Source: JADKFD01 sp964561825 (GTDB taxonomy: Bacteria; Pseudomonadota; Gammaproteobacteria; Xanthomonadales; SZUA-5). Taken from it: a stretch of DNA of 23,012 nt. Below, piece by piece: positions 16,481 through 23,012 of this stretch. The notes below the pieces were generated by a model. That model did not search any database. It was not told where the DNA came from and was given only the letters and a program-made list of their open reading frames with translations. Numbering within the stretch: the stretch's first letter is position 1; every line of letters starts with the position of its first letter. The stretch covers positions 1 to 23,012 of the forward strand of contig CAZLSB010000034.1 of NCBI GenBank assembly GCA_964561825.1, written 5' to 3'. The position numbers and the translations under genes are program-made.

Positions 16481-17695
16481 ATGACTTCCTTTTGGATTGA
16501 AGCCGCGAGTTTTCTGCTGCGCTGGTTGCATGTGGTCGCGGCGATCGCGTGGATCGGCGAGTCCTTTTATTTTGTGATGTTGGATCGCGCACTGAAACCA
16601 CCCAAAGTCGGCGCAGCGGGGGTTTTTGGTGAATTATGGTCGGTGCACGGCGGTGGTTTTTATCACAAACAAAAATATCTGATCGCGCCGGCGCAAATGC
16701 CGGAGGATTTACATTGGTCCAAATGGAAGTCCTACACCACTTGGTTGAGTGGTTTTGCGTTATTGGCCATTCTCTATTTGGCGCAACCGAACATATATCT
16801 GATCGATCCGGCGGTCGCTGATTTAACGCCGACGCTGGCGATTGCCGCGGCACTGGGATTTTTAGCGCTAGGTTGGATCGTCTACGATTTGGCCTGCCGA
16901 CTGGTGGGCTTTCGTGATGGTGTGCTCGGCATGGTGGTTGCCATTTTTGTCGTGCTGCTCAGTTACGCCGCCACGCATATCTTTGCCGGTCGCGCGGCGT
17001 TTTTGCTGGTTGGCGCGGTCATGGCGACGATTATGTCGGCCAATGTTTTTTTCATCATCATTCCCGGCCAAAAGCGCATGGTCGCCGCGCTGGCGCAAGG
17101 ATTAACACCGGATCCACTCCCCGGCAAACGCGCCAAACAGCGCTCGGTGCACAACACCTACTTCACCTTGCCGGTGGTGTTTGCGATGTTGTCGATCCAC
17201 TACGCACCGGCGCATGCGCATGCCGATTCCTGGCTGGTGTTACTGCTGTTCATGAGCGCCGGCGCGCTGATTCGGCAGTTTTTCGTGCTCTGGCATAGCG
17301 GCGGTCGGGCTTGGTGGTTGTTGGCTGCGGGGGCGGCGATTTTGTTGGTAACCTTCGCGTGGCTGGCGCCTAAGCCGTCACCTGCGCCGCCCGTATCTGC
17401 AGCCAGCGGCGAGTCGCATACCGCAGCGCCGCTAACGATACCGAGTACGGCAGAAATCCAACCGATTTTGCATGCGCGTTGCGCTCAATGTCACGCAGCG
17501 CAACCCACGCTGATGGCCAGCGCCCCACTGGGCGCCATTCTGGAAACCGTTGAGCAAATCGAAGCGCAGGCCGACAAAGTTCACTTGCAAACCGTGGTGC
17601 TGAAAATCATGCCGCCCGGCAATCTCACTCAGTTGACCGACGCCGAGCGCGCGGCGATTGACCGCTGGCATGTGGGGCGGCAAAGCGCGCCCTAA
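16481..17695 (+). CDS. puuD: membrane urate oxidase PuuD with C-terminal cytochrome c domain
   Basis: PuuD oxidises urate to 5-hydroxyisourate at the inner membrane and passes electrons to the respiratory chain through a fused cytochrome c. The 404-residue protein has several membrane helices, including FLLRWLHVVAAIAWIGESFYF near the N-terminus, and the conserved segment HGGGFYHKQKYL. About residue 300 marks the last helix. A linker rich in Pro and Ala leads to the heme-binding CAQCH (334-338), with a likely distal Met ligand in KIMPPGN (Met377). ATG 16481 gives a clean N-terminus; an in-frame TTG at 16472 overlaps the uraH stop. Cotranscription with uraH is very likely. No OHCU decarboxylase or allantoin gene lies in the window. 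Confidence 0.93.
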   Translation: MTSFWIEAASFLLRWLHVVAAIAWIGESFYFVMLDRALKPPKVGAAGVFGELWSVHGGGFYHKQKYLIAPAQMPEDLHWSKWKSYTTWLSGFALLAILYLAQPNIYLIDPAVADLTPTLAIAAALGFLALGWIVYDLACRLVGFRDGVLGMVVAIFVVLLSYAATHIFAGRAAFLLVGAVMATIMSANVFFIIIPGQKRMVAALAQGLTPDPLPGKRAKQRSVHNTYFTLPVVFAMLSIHYAPAHAHADSWLVLLLFMSAGALIRQFFVLWHSGGRAWWLLAAGAAILLVTFAWLAPKPSPAPPVSAASGESHTAAPLTIPSTAEIQPILHARCAQCHAAQPTLMASAPLGAILETVEQIEAQADKVHLQTVVLKIMPPGNLTQLTDAERAAIDRWHVGRQSAP

Positions 17696-17725
17696 GGTCG
17701 CGCCGCGGAGCGTACCTTATTGATT

Positions 17726-17799
17726 CGTCATTGCGAGGCATGCGCTGCCATTGGATCCAGGCAGGCGACAGGCTCCAGCGCATGCCGTGGCAATCCACT
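17726..17799. repeat. 74-nt palindromic repeat of the 'CGTCATTGCGAG' type
   Basis: The element opens with CGTCATTGCGAGG and closes with CCGTGGCAATCCA, the two ends of a dispersed intergenic repeat class seen in many bacterial genomes. Inside are perfect 11-nt inverted arms, GGCATGCGCTG (17737-17747) and CAGCGCATGCC (17776-17786). The outer TTGC and GCAA also pair. It has no coding capacity. It fills most of the spacer between puuD and the hydrolase gene, and its right end abuts the -35 region of the predicted hydrolase promoter. Confidence 0.7.
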
Positions 17800-17827
17800 G
17801 ACCTTCGGGACAAGGCCAAGTCATAAT
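17798..17827 (+). promoter_or_regulatory. predicted sigma-70 promoter for the hydrolase-zapE pair
   Basis: CTGACC (17798-17803) and CATAAT (17822-17827) match the -35 and -10 consensus at 4 and 5 of 6 positions and are 18 nt apart. Transcription would start near 17834, leaving a leader of about 24 nt without a Shine-Dalgarno sequence before ATG 17858. The -35 hexamer overlaps the last 2 nt of the palindromic repeat. Confidence 0.5.
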
Positions 17828-17857
17828 CTCATCCTCTCTTACAAACAACCGACCACC

Positions 17858-18490
17858 ATGATCCCCAGCAGTTGGCCGCAAACTCCCACAAAATTGCTGC
17901 TGGATGGCCCGCTCGGCGCTATTGAGGCGATCGCCGGCTCAGGTAGTGTGGAGCCAAGCTTGATTGCGGTGCTCTGTCATCCGCATTCCCTGCATGGTGG
18001 CAGCATGGACAACAAGGTCGTCACCATGTTGGAACGCACGCTGCGCGATGCCGGCGCGGCGACGTTGCGGTTTAATTTTCGCGGCGTGGGCGCATCGCTA
18101 GGCAGTTTTGACTCTGGCCTCGGTGAGGGCGAGGATTTGGCGGCAGTGGTTGCGCAAGCGCGCGCCTGGGCGCCGCAGGCGCGCTTGTGGCTGGCTGGAT
18201 TTTCCTTTGGCAGCTATGTGGCGGCGCGTATGGCGGATAGCTTGAGCGCCGATCTGCTGATTAGCGTGGCCCCGCCGGTCGCGCGATTCGGGTTTCAGGA
18301 TTTCGCTAGGCCGCAGTGTCGATGGATTGTGCTGCAGGGTGATGCCGACGAAGTGGTTGCCCCGGCTGAGGTTTATGCCTATTTCCAGGCGCTGCAACCG
18401 CCGGTTGAGATGCTGCATTTTGCCGATACCAGCCATTTTTTCCACGGCAAACTGGTGGAAATGCGCGAGCGTTTGGGCGCGCTGTTGTGA
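17858..18490 (+). CDS. alpha/beta hydrolase, COG2945-like
   Basis: A cytoplasmic serine hydrolase of unknown substrate, 210 residues. The family's opening is HPHSLHGGSMDNKVV (41-55), then RFNFRGVGAS (71-80). The nucleophile elbow GFSFGS has Ser116, a candidate Asp lies in QGDADEVV (160-167), and the His is in TSHFFHG (191-197), so the catalytic triad appears complete. Related proteins end at about this length. ATG 17858 is preferred over the longer open frame from 17720, because the upstream codons fall in the palindromic repeat and predicted promoter. The stop overlaps the zapE GTG (GTGA). Confidence 0.88.
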   Translation: MIPSSWPQTPTKLLLDGPLGAIEAIAGSGSVEPSLIAVLCHPHSLHGGSMDNKVVTMLERTLRDAGAATLRFNFRGVGASLGSFDSGLGEGEDLAAVVAQARAWAPQARLWLAGFSFGSYVAARMADSLSADLLISVAPPVARFGFQDFARPQCRWIVLQGDADEVVAPAEVYAYFQALQPPVEMLHFADTSHFFHGKLVEMRERLGALL

Positions 18491-19593
18491 GCGCTGTGCC
18501 CGCAGCAGATTCGCCGCTCGGCCGCTACCTAGCTGGCGTGCAGCGCGGCGCTTGGACTGACGATGCCAAACAGCGCAAAGCGCTGGCTGAATTGACCCGC
18601 ATTCACCACCAGATTTGCGCCAATCGCCCGGTCAATTTTTGGCAGCGCATGTGGCGACGCTGGCGTCCTAAAGCGGCGGTGCGTGGGCTTTATTTACACG
18701 GTGGTGTGGGTCGCGGCAAGACTTTTGTGATGGATTTGTTTTTCGACGGCTTGCCGATTTCGCGCAAGCAGCGCGTGCATTTCCATCGTTTCATGGGCCG
18801 CGTGCATGCCGAGTTGGGCAAACTCAAAGACCAGTCTGATCCGCTGGAAAAAGTGGCCGAACAACTGGCCGAGCAGGCGCGCGTACTGTGTTTTGACGAG
18901 TTTTTCGTCAGCGATATTGGCGACGCGATGTTATTGGGGCGCCTGTTGGAACATCTGTTTGCGCGCGGCGTGACGCTGGTAGCGACCAGTAATGTGGATC
19001 CCAAACATTTGTATCGCGATGGTCTGCAACGTGTGCGTTTTTTACCCGCCATTGCCGCTTTGGAAAAACACTGCAAGGTGCTAGAACTGAACAGCCCGCA
19101 AGATTATCGATTGCGCGCTTTAAATCAGGCGCCGGTTTATCACCAGCCCTTGAATGCGACTGCGCATCGCGCATTGGAATTGGCCTTTACGCGGTTGGCC
19201 AGCGCTGCACCGGACAACCGCCCGACCGTCATGATTCATGATCGCGAGATCGCGGTTTTCCGCCGCGCCGGCGATTTAATTTGGTTTGACTTCGATGCGC
19301 TGTGCCGCGGCGCACGGGCCGCAGCCGATTACATTGAAATAGCACGCTGTTTCCCCGCCGTCATATTGAGCGGCGTGCCAGTGTTTTCGAGTAACGACGA
19401 CAATGAAGCACGCCGTTTTGTGCATTTAATTGATGAATTATACGACCGCGGCGTCAAATTGATCGTCAGCGCCGCGGCGCCACCCACCCTGTTGTACCCA
19501 GGCGAACGCCTGCGCTTGGAGTTTGAACGCTGCGCCTCACGCTTAATCGAGATGCAGAGCCAAAACTATCTAAAGCGCGAACATAGGCCTTAA
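18487..19593 (+). CDS. zapE: cell division-associated AFG1-like ATPase ZapE
   Basis: ZapE is an AFG1-family P-loop ATPase; in E. coli it associates with the Z-ring and affects FtsZ polymers. The 368 residues match the family. Visible are the N-terminal SPLGRYLAGV, Walker A HGGVGRGKT (71-79) after GLYL, the typical RVHFHRFM (96-103), Walker B VLCFDEFFVSDIGDA (133-147) and the sensor-like VATSNVDPKHLYRDGLQR. The C-terminus includes SGVPVFSSNDDNEARRFVHL, a family hallmark. The start is GTG 18487 within a GTGA overlap with the hydrolase stop, so it is probably translated by coupling. It converges on the minus-strand lipoprotein gene 15 nt downstream. Confidence 0.94.
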   Translation: MSAVPAADSPLGRYLAGVQRGAWTDDAKQRKALAELTRIHHQICANRPVNFWQRMWRRWRPKAAVRGLYLHGGVGRGKTFVMDLFFDGLPISRKQRVHFHRFMGRVHAELGKLKDQSDPLEKVAEQLAEQARVLCFDEFFVSDIGDAMLLGRLLEHLFARGVTLVATSNVDPKHLYRDGLQRVRFLPAIAALEKHCKVLELNSPQDYRLRALNQAPVYHQPLNATAHRALELAFTRLASAAPDNRPTVMIHDREIAVFRRAGDLIWFDFDALCRGARAAADYIEIARCFPAVILSGVPVFSSNDDNEARRFVHLIDELYDRGVKLIVSAAAPPTLLYPGERLRLEFERCASRLIEMQSQNYLKREHRP

Positions 19594-19595
19594 GC

Positions 19596-19621
19596 GCCCG
19601 CCACCCACTTACAAGGCGGGC
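19596..19621. terminator. possible convergent terminator hairpin
   Basis: GCCCGCC (19596-19602) and GGCGGGC (19615-19621) form a perfect 7-bp stem around a 12-nt loop, between the converging zapE and small lipoprotein genes. The loop contains the stop codon of the minus-strand gene. No T-run follows on either side, so Rho-independent termination is unproven. Confidence 0.35.
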
Positions 19622-20019
19622 AAACCACTGTCCAACCACCATACTTTGGCTTCGTCGTCGAACACCCAATGTTGACGATCGACGATGGAACGCACGGTTT
19701 GTGTGCTTCGATCAATCAACTCAATTTGCACCACTTGCCGCACGCTGCCGTCTGGATCCACCGATTGTGGGCCCTCGTAGTAGCGCGACACCTGCGTTTG
19801 CGCCCACCGTGCGCGGTCTGCGTCAGTGAATGGTTTGGCCGCCAACACGGCTGGGTTGACATAGCCCAGCGCCTGTTCGATTTCGTTCCAACGGATCGCC
19901 GCAGCATAGTTATACAGTTTGACGCGCAGACCTTCGTTGCGTTTGGCAGAAGCACAAGCGCTGAGCACCAGGCATGCCAACACAATCAACAGTACGCGTG
20001 CCGCAATCGAGCCTTTCAT
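19609..20019 (-). CDS. small predicted lipoprotein, possibly NTF2-like
   Basis: The 136-residue product starts with a lipoprotein signal, MKGSIAARVLLIVLACLVLSACAS, with lipobox LSAC. The mature part has an N-terminal helix (VKLYNYAAAIRWNEIEQAL) and a C-terminal series of alternating hydrophobic strands ending in DRQHWVFDDEAKVWWLDSGLP. This layout suggests an NTF2/SnoaL-like fold, but no catalytic residues can be named. A strong GAGGAG lies 8 nt before ATG 20019. The start overlaps the stop of the thioesterase gene by ATGA, so it is the third gene of a coupled operon. Confidence 0.75.
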   Translation of the reverse strand: MKGSIAARVLLIVLACLVLSACASAKRNEGLRVKLYNYAAAIRWNEIEQALGYVNPAVLAAKPFTDADRARWAQTQVSRYYEGPQSVDPDGSVRQVVQIELIDRSTQTVRSIVDRQHWVFDDEAKVWWLDSGLPAL

Positions 20020-20495
20020 CCTGTTTTCTCCTCTCGTCGTTTGGCGACAAAACGCGCGCCAAGGCGGGCCGCGCAACCCTGTTCCGTGTCGATGGCTGCG
20101 TGCAAACGGATGCGCGCCTTGCCACGGGCTTCCAACATCGTAGCGAAGTCTGCCAGCGAATGCTCCGGCGCGGGGCTGGCGCGAACCACCAAATCGCCCC
20201 AAACCGGCAACAAATAGTCGATTTGTGAATCTTGAACGAAGATATCGGGTTCTAGACCGCGCCCGCGCAGGGACAATCGCGCCAGACCCCACGCGGCTAA
20301 GGTCATCAAACTGGCCATGCTGCCGCCAAATGCGCAGCCTTTATCGTTGACGTTCGGCGCCAGCGGGGCGTGCAAAATCAATTCGCCGTCGGTAAAACTC
20401 GCCACCGTCAACTGCATGCTGCGTGACAGCGGAATGCTGCTGAGCAATTCATGCTCAAGAAAGCGCGCTGCGGCTTCCTGTTCGATGGTCATCAT
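20016..20495 (-). CDS. YiiD C-terminal-type hotdog thioesterase
   Basis: The 159-residue product resembles the putative thioesterase domain found at the C-terminus of YiiD. It has an N-terminal helix (AAARFLEHELLSSIPLSRSM) and then hotdog strands. The central segment NVNDKGCAFGGSMASLMTLA (48-67) carries the Gly-rich turn and helix of the fold. It is probably cytoplasmic and acts on an acyl thioester that cannot be specified. ATG 20495 overlaps the preceding gene's stop (ATGA); a second ATG at 20492 is adjacent. Its own stop overlaps the small lipoprotein start in the same way. Confidence 0.8.
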   Translation of the reverse strand: MMTIEQEAAARFLEHELLSSIPLSRSMQLTVASFTDGELILHAPLAPNVNDKGCAFGGSMASLMTLAAWGLARLSLRGRGLEPDIFVQDSQIDYLLPVWGDLVVRASPAPEHSLADFATMLEARGKARIRLHAAIDTEQGCAARLGARFVAKRREEKTG

Positions 20496-21595
20496 GAAGT
20501 TATGGCGCCTTTGTGGGCAAACTCTGGGGTCAGTGATGGGCTTACGGCGCGCGTGGGCAAGCTGTCCAACAGTGCGCGGGCCTGTTCGGCAACCGGATAG
20601 GAGCTAGCCGCTAGGCGGGACAGCGCAACCGTGGCGCGCGCCGCATCCACGGCGATCATGGTGCGGGCCAGCGCTAGCGCGAGTGACGGTTGGCGCTGCT
20701 GCGCATACGCTTGCTGAAACAAAGGATGCGCCGCGCGCGGACCGGCCAGGAATTCGATCAGCTCGGCCAATTCGATCAATCCAGCCAGATCAAGCTGCGC
20801 CGCGCGCCGCTGCGCCGTCAGCACTTTGGCCCGCTCGCGACACGGCGCACTGGCGTCATAACAGGCTTGCCAGTGCGGCGTGAGTAGCGTCAAAAAAGGC
20901 GCTTCCAGCGCCGTCCAGATGCGCGTGCACAGGCCTTCCCACAACATCGCTTGCGCGGCATTGCGGTGACTGCCACCGGTCAAATCTGCACCGCCGAGCG
21001 GCGCTAGTCGCGCCGCGACTTCAACAATTCCTAGAGCGCGTTGCAACTCGGCGTGCCAGTTGCCGCGACCACGCGCTTCGATGCATGCGCGTAACTGTGC
21101 CAATGCAGCGACCGGCGGCTTGCCCTCGCACCGCGCGCGTGCGCTCCAATCCTGCAAACCGGCGCTGTCGAGCACCGCTTGCGCCGCGAGCAGACGGCTC
21201 AGCGTGCGCTGCAAGAGTCCACGCCCCAGCCATTGCGCGATGCGCTGATCGGCCGCGCCGCCCGCAAATGCCCCAGGGGTCACGATCTCCTCAGACAAGG
21301 CCAAGGCGAGCGCCACGCGCAATTCGTCGGCGTCTAGCAACTGCAACAGCGGCCAGCCGATGACCAGCGTGCTGCGTTTGGCGCGCCAGAAGCCACGCTC
21401 GTCGCGCTGCAAACGCACGGCAAACTCCGCCGCGAACACGATTTCCGCCGGGCGACTGCATTTGAGGCCGTCGCACAGACCGTCCAATTCACGGGACAGG
21501 TTTGGCGCGTCTTCGCGATCAAAAGGCACACCCATCGGCAAGCCCGTGGTGATCAAGTGCTGCGCTTCGATACGCGCATCCACGGGCAGTTGCAT
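20492..21595 (-). CDS. M48-peptidase-like protein lacking the zinc site, with TPR-like tail
   Basis: The 367-residue product resembles M48-family proteins around residues 50-105. AEIVFAAEFAVRL is followed by RSTLVIGWPLLQLLDADELR, which in active relatives leads into AHELGH. Here the equivalent stretch (94-103) reads VALALALSEE. The two His and the Glu of HExxH are replaced by Leu98, Glu102 and Ala99, so the protein should not be a zinc protease. The C-terminal third (about residues 275-350) is helical and TPR-like (AELIEFLAGPRAAHPLFQQAYAQ, then ALALARTMIAVDA). The start at 21595 is chosen because AGGA lies 8 nt upstream and the conserved-looking sequence begins there. The frame is open to 21820, but that extension is Arg/Cys-rich and unlikely to be coding. 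It is the first gene of the three-gene operon. Confidence 0.6.
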   Translation of the reverse strand: MQLPVDARIEAQHLITTGLPMGVPFDREDAPNLSRELDGLCDGLKCSRPAEIVFAAEFAVRLQRDERGFWRAKRSTLVIGWPLLQLLDADELRVALALALSEEIVTPGAFAGGAADQRIAQWLGRGLLQRTLSRLLAAQAVLDSAGLQDWSARARCEGKPPVAALAQLRACIEARGRGNWHAELQRALGIVEVAARLAPLGGADLTGGSHRNAAQAMLWEGLCTRIWTALEAPFLTLLTPHWQACYDASAPCRERAKVLTAQRRAAQLDLAGLIELAELIEFLAGPRAAHPLFQQAYAQQRQPSLALALARTMIAVDAARATVALSRLAASSYPVAEQARALLDSLPTRAVSPSLTPEFAHKGAITS

Positions 21596-21900
21596 GCGGG
21601 CAATCCTGAAGACGGGATGATCGGCGCCAGCACACGGCCGACAACGGCCGCGAACGCTACGCGCGCCACAGCCCATCACGCAAGCGCTGCTAAGGGCTCG
21701 TTCAGAACGAACTTCACGAATCCTAAGCTTTTGTTGTGGCGGCGACCGCGCCCGGTTGCGACTAAAGTCGCCCCCCGCAGGCGATGATCTGTCCCGGCAT
21801 TGACAAACGCTGGCCGCCAAATGCGCGAGAATTCCGAGTCAAGACTGAGCCGCGCGTTAGTCTGGCGGACTTTTTAGTTTTCCGATTATTGAGGATTTCC
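21596..21900. other. 305-nt divergent promoter region with small palindromes
   Basis: No gene is supported here, although both flanking frames are open into it. It must contain promoters for the minus-strand operon and for the reductase gene. Visible are the palindrome TCGTTC-A-GAACGA (21699-21711), a REP-like palindrome at 21758-21771, a perfect TTGACA (21800-21805) without a -10 at normal spacing, and a small AGTC-TGGCG-GACT stem followed by TTTTT (about 21859-21875) close to the reductase gene. None can be assigned a function with confidence. Confidence 0.45.
21758..21771. repeat. REP-like palindrome GCGACTAAAGTCGC
   Basis: A 6-bp perfect inverted repeat around AA, followed by CCCCCCGCAG. 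The layout of GCGACTAAAGTCGC followed by a C-rich tail resembles REP-type intergenic repeats of Xanthomonadales and Pseudomonas. With one copy visible, repeat status is an inference. Confidence 0.4.
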
Positions 21901-22947
21901 ATGACCATAGAAACGGATGTTGTCATCGTTGGCGCAGGGCCGGTGGGCCTGTTCCAGGTATTTGAACTGGGCCTGCTTGGCCTTAAGGCGCATGTGGTTG
22001 ACGCGCTGGTGCAACCGGGCGGCCAGTGCATTGAGCTCTATCCAGACAAGCCTATCTACGATATTCCGGCGCTGCCGGTGTGCACCGGCAAGGAACTCAC
22101 TGATAACTTATTGCAACAAATCGCGCCCTTCCATCCGCAGTTTCATCTGGATCAGGAAGTCGCCGAGGTGCGCAAATCCGACACGGGTGACTTTGATGTG
22201 ATCACCAGCAAGGGCACGCATCTGAAGGCGCGCGCGGTGGTCGTGGCGGCCGGTCTAGGCGCGTTCCAGCCGCGCAAAGTGCCGGTTGCCGGCGCAGACG
22301 CCTTCGAAGGCAAACAAATCCACTATTCGATTAAGAACCCCGCGAAATTTTACGGCAAGGATTTGCTGATTCTGGGCGGTGGTGATTCGGCCTTGGATTG
22401 GGTGCTGGCGCTGCAGCCGCTGGTGCGCAGTGTGGTGCTCATCCATCGCTCGAACGAATTTCGCGCGGCGCCGGCGACGGTCGCCAAGATGCGCGCGCTG
22501 TGTGATGAACAACATATGCAGCTGATGATTGGCAATGTGACTGGCATCAAAACCGAAGGCGAGCAGCTTAAAGCGGTAACGGTAATCGGTGCCGACAACA
22601 TCACCCGCGTGGTTGAGTTCGATCACTTGTTGGCTTTTTACGGCCTATCGCCAAAACTGGGGCCGATCGCCACTTGGGGCTTAGGCATCGACAAAAACCA
22701 AATCCAAGTCGACACCGAACGCTTCGAAAGCAATGTGCCCGGCATTTACGCGGTCGGTGACATTAATGTCTATCCGGGCAAGAAAAAGCTGATTTTGTGC
22801 GGCTTTCACGAGGCAGCCTTGGCCGCATTTGCGATCAAAGCGCGCCTGAATCCAGGTGTCAAAGTGCATCTGCAATACACCACGACCAGCCCGATCATGC
22901 ATCAGCGTTTGGGTGTATCGCCGTCGGTGGAGTTGACGGCGATTTGA
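21901..22947 (+). CDS. thioredoxin reductase-like ferredoxin-NADP+ reductase
   Basis: This FAD protein of the TrxR-like (YumC-type) FNR family transfers electrons between NADPH and ferredoxin or flavodoxin. The 348 residues contain the FAD loop GAGPVG (11-16), the phrase VQPGGQCIELYPDKPIYDIP (37-56) characteristic of the family, the NADPH loop GGGDSA (159-164), and the C-terminal FAD motif YAVGDINVYPGKKKLILCG. The redox CxxC of true thioredoxin reductase, normally just before the GGGDSA-type region, is absent, which separates it from TrxB. ATG 21901 has GAGGA (21891-21895) 5 nt upstream. The frame extends back to 21784 without family-like sequence. It diverges from the M48-like operon. Confidence 0.93.
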   Translation: MTIETDVVIVGAGPVGLFQVFELGLLGLKAHVVDALVQPGGQCIELYPDKPIYDIPALPVCTGKELTDNLLQQIAPFHPQFHLDQEVAEVRKSDTGDFDVITSKGTHLKARAVVVAAGLGAFQPRKVPVAGADAFEGKQIHYSIKNPAKFYGKDLLILGGGDSALDWVLALQPLVRSVVLIHRSNEFRAAPATVAKMRALCDEQHMQLMIGNVTGIKTEGEQLKAVTVIGADNITRVVEFDHLLAFYGLSPKLGPIATWGLGIDKNQIQVDTERFESNVPGIYAVGDINVYPGKKKLILCGFHEAALAAFAIKARLNPGVKVHLQYTTTSPIMHQRLGVSPSVELTAI

Positions 22948-22957
22948 AGTGGCGCAG

Positions 22958-22974
22958 CGAGCCCTTAGGGCTCG
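22958..22974 (+). terminator. possible terminator hairpin after the reductase gene
   Basis: CGAGCCC (22958-22964) and GGGCTCG (22968-22974) form a perfect 7-bp stem around TTA, 10 nt after the reductase stop. TTCGTC follows, not a proper T-run, so strength is uncertain. Confidence 0.4.
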
Positions 22975-23012
22975 TTCGTCAATAACTTGAACTTTTTGCT
23001 CGCCGGATTGGG
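22975..23012. other. window end, no supported gene
   Basis: Only 38 nt remain. Read on the minus strand, codons from the edge to a TAA at 22965-22967 spell PNPASKKFKLLTNEP, which could be the C-terminus of a convergent gene outside the window. There is too little sequence to call it. Confidence 0.2.

Noticed and set aside
21596..21820. N-terminal extension of the M48-like protein
   Set aside because: It is rich in Arg, Cys and Ser, has no signal peptide, overlaps the palindromes of the divergent region, and a good AGGA supports the start at 21595.
21800..21832. TTGACA with GAGAAT as a promoter for the reductase gene
   Set aside because: Spacing of 21 nt is outside the sigma-70 range; kept only as a remark in the intergenic entry.

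Overview
The window looks like a chromosomal piece from a gammaproteobacterium, most likely of the Lysobacterales (Xanthomonadales). This placement is an inference. It rests on the moderately GC-rich coding bias, a Soj-type ParA, the mreB-mreC-mreD-mrdA-rodA order, and a secreted protein ending in tandem 'ESGWG' domains, a domain I associate with this group and with betaproteobacteria. No rRNA, tRNA, CRISPR array, transposase or phage gene was found. Two runs of exactly 100 N (1540-1639 and 9128-9227) are scaffold gaps of unknown true length. The first removes the very end of an acyl-CoA dehydrogenase gene. The second splits a toxin-antitoxin antitoxin gene.

Layout. 1-1539: the N-terminus of a ParA ATPase (minus strand, cut by the window edge) diverges from an acyl-CoA dehydrogenase gene (plus). 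1640-5208: a short hairpin-bearing spacer, then a minus-strand gene for a very large lipoprotein with an Asp-box beta-propeller and two C-terminal ESGWG domains. 5209-5571: a noncoding stretch holding a 77-nt palindromic element. 5572-8721: bifunctional proline catabolic enzyme PutA (minus) without the DNA-binding domain of the E. coli protein. 8936-9431: a FitAB/VapBC-type locus with a perfect operator-like palindrome, a gap-split antitoxin and a truncated PIN toxin. 9652-15217: the cell-elongation cluster mreB, mreC, mreD, mrdA (PBP2) and rodA. 15287-17695: a TPR protein followed by two adjacent urate-catabolism genes, uraH and puuD. 17726-19593: a dispersed-type hairpin repeat and likely promoter, then an alpha/beta hydrolase gene coupled by GTGA to zapE. 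19609-21595: a minus-strand operon of a degenerate M48-like protein, a YiiD-type thioesterase and a small lipoprotein, joined by two successive ATGA overlaps. 21901-22947: a thioredoxin-reductase-like ferredoxin-NADP+ reductase.

How the genes work together. MreB, MreC, MreD, RodA and PBP2 form the elongasome that inserts lateral-wall peptidoglycan. ZapE, encoded elsewhere in the window, is linked to division in E. coli. PutA feeds proline to glutamate and electrons to the quinone pool. PuuD and UraH carry out consecutive steps (urate to 5-hydroxyisourate to OHCU); the next enzyme, OHCU decarboxylase, is not in the window. The least characterised parts are the lipoprotein at 1822-5208, the three-gene operon at 19609-21595 and the set of noncoding palindromes. 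Nothing here clearly amounts to a new defence or mobile system.
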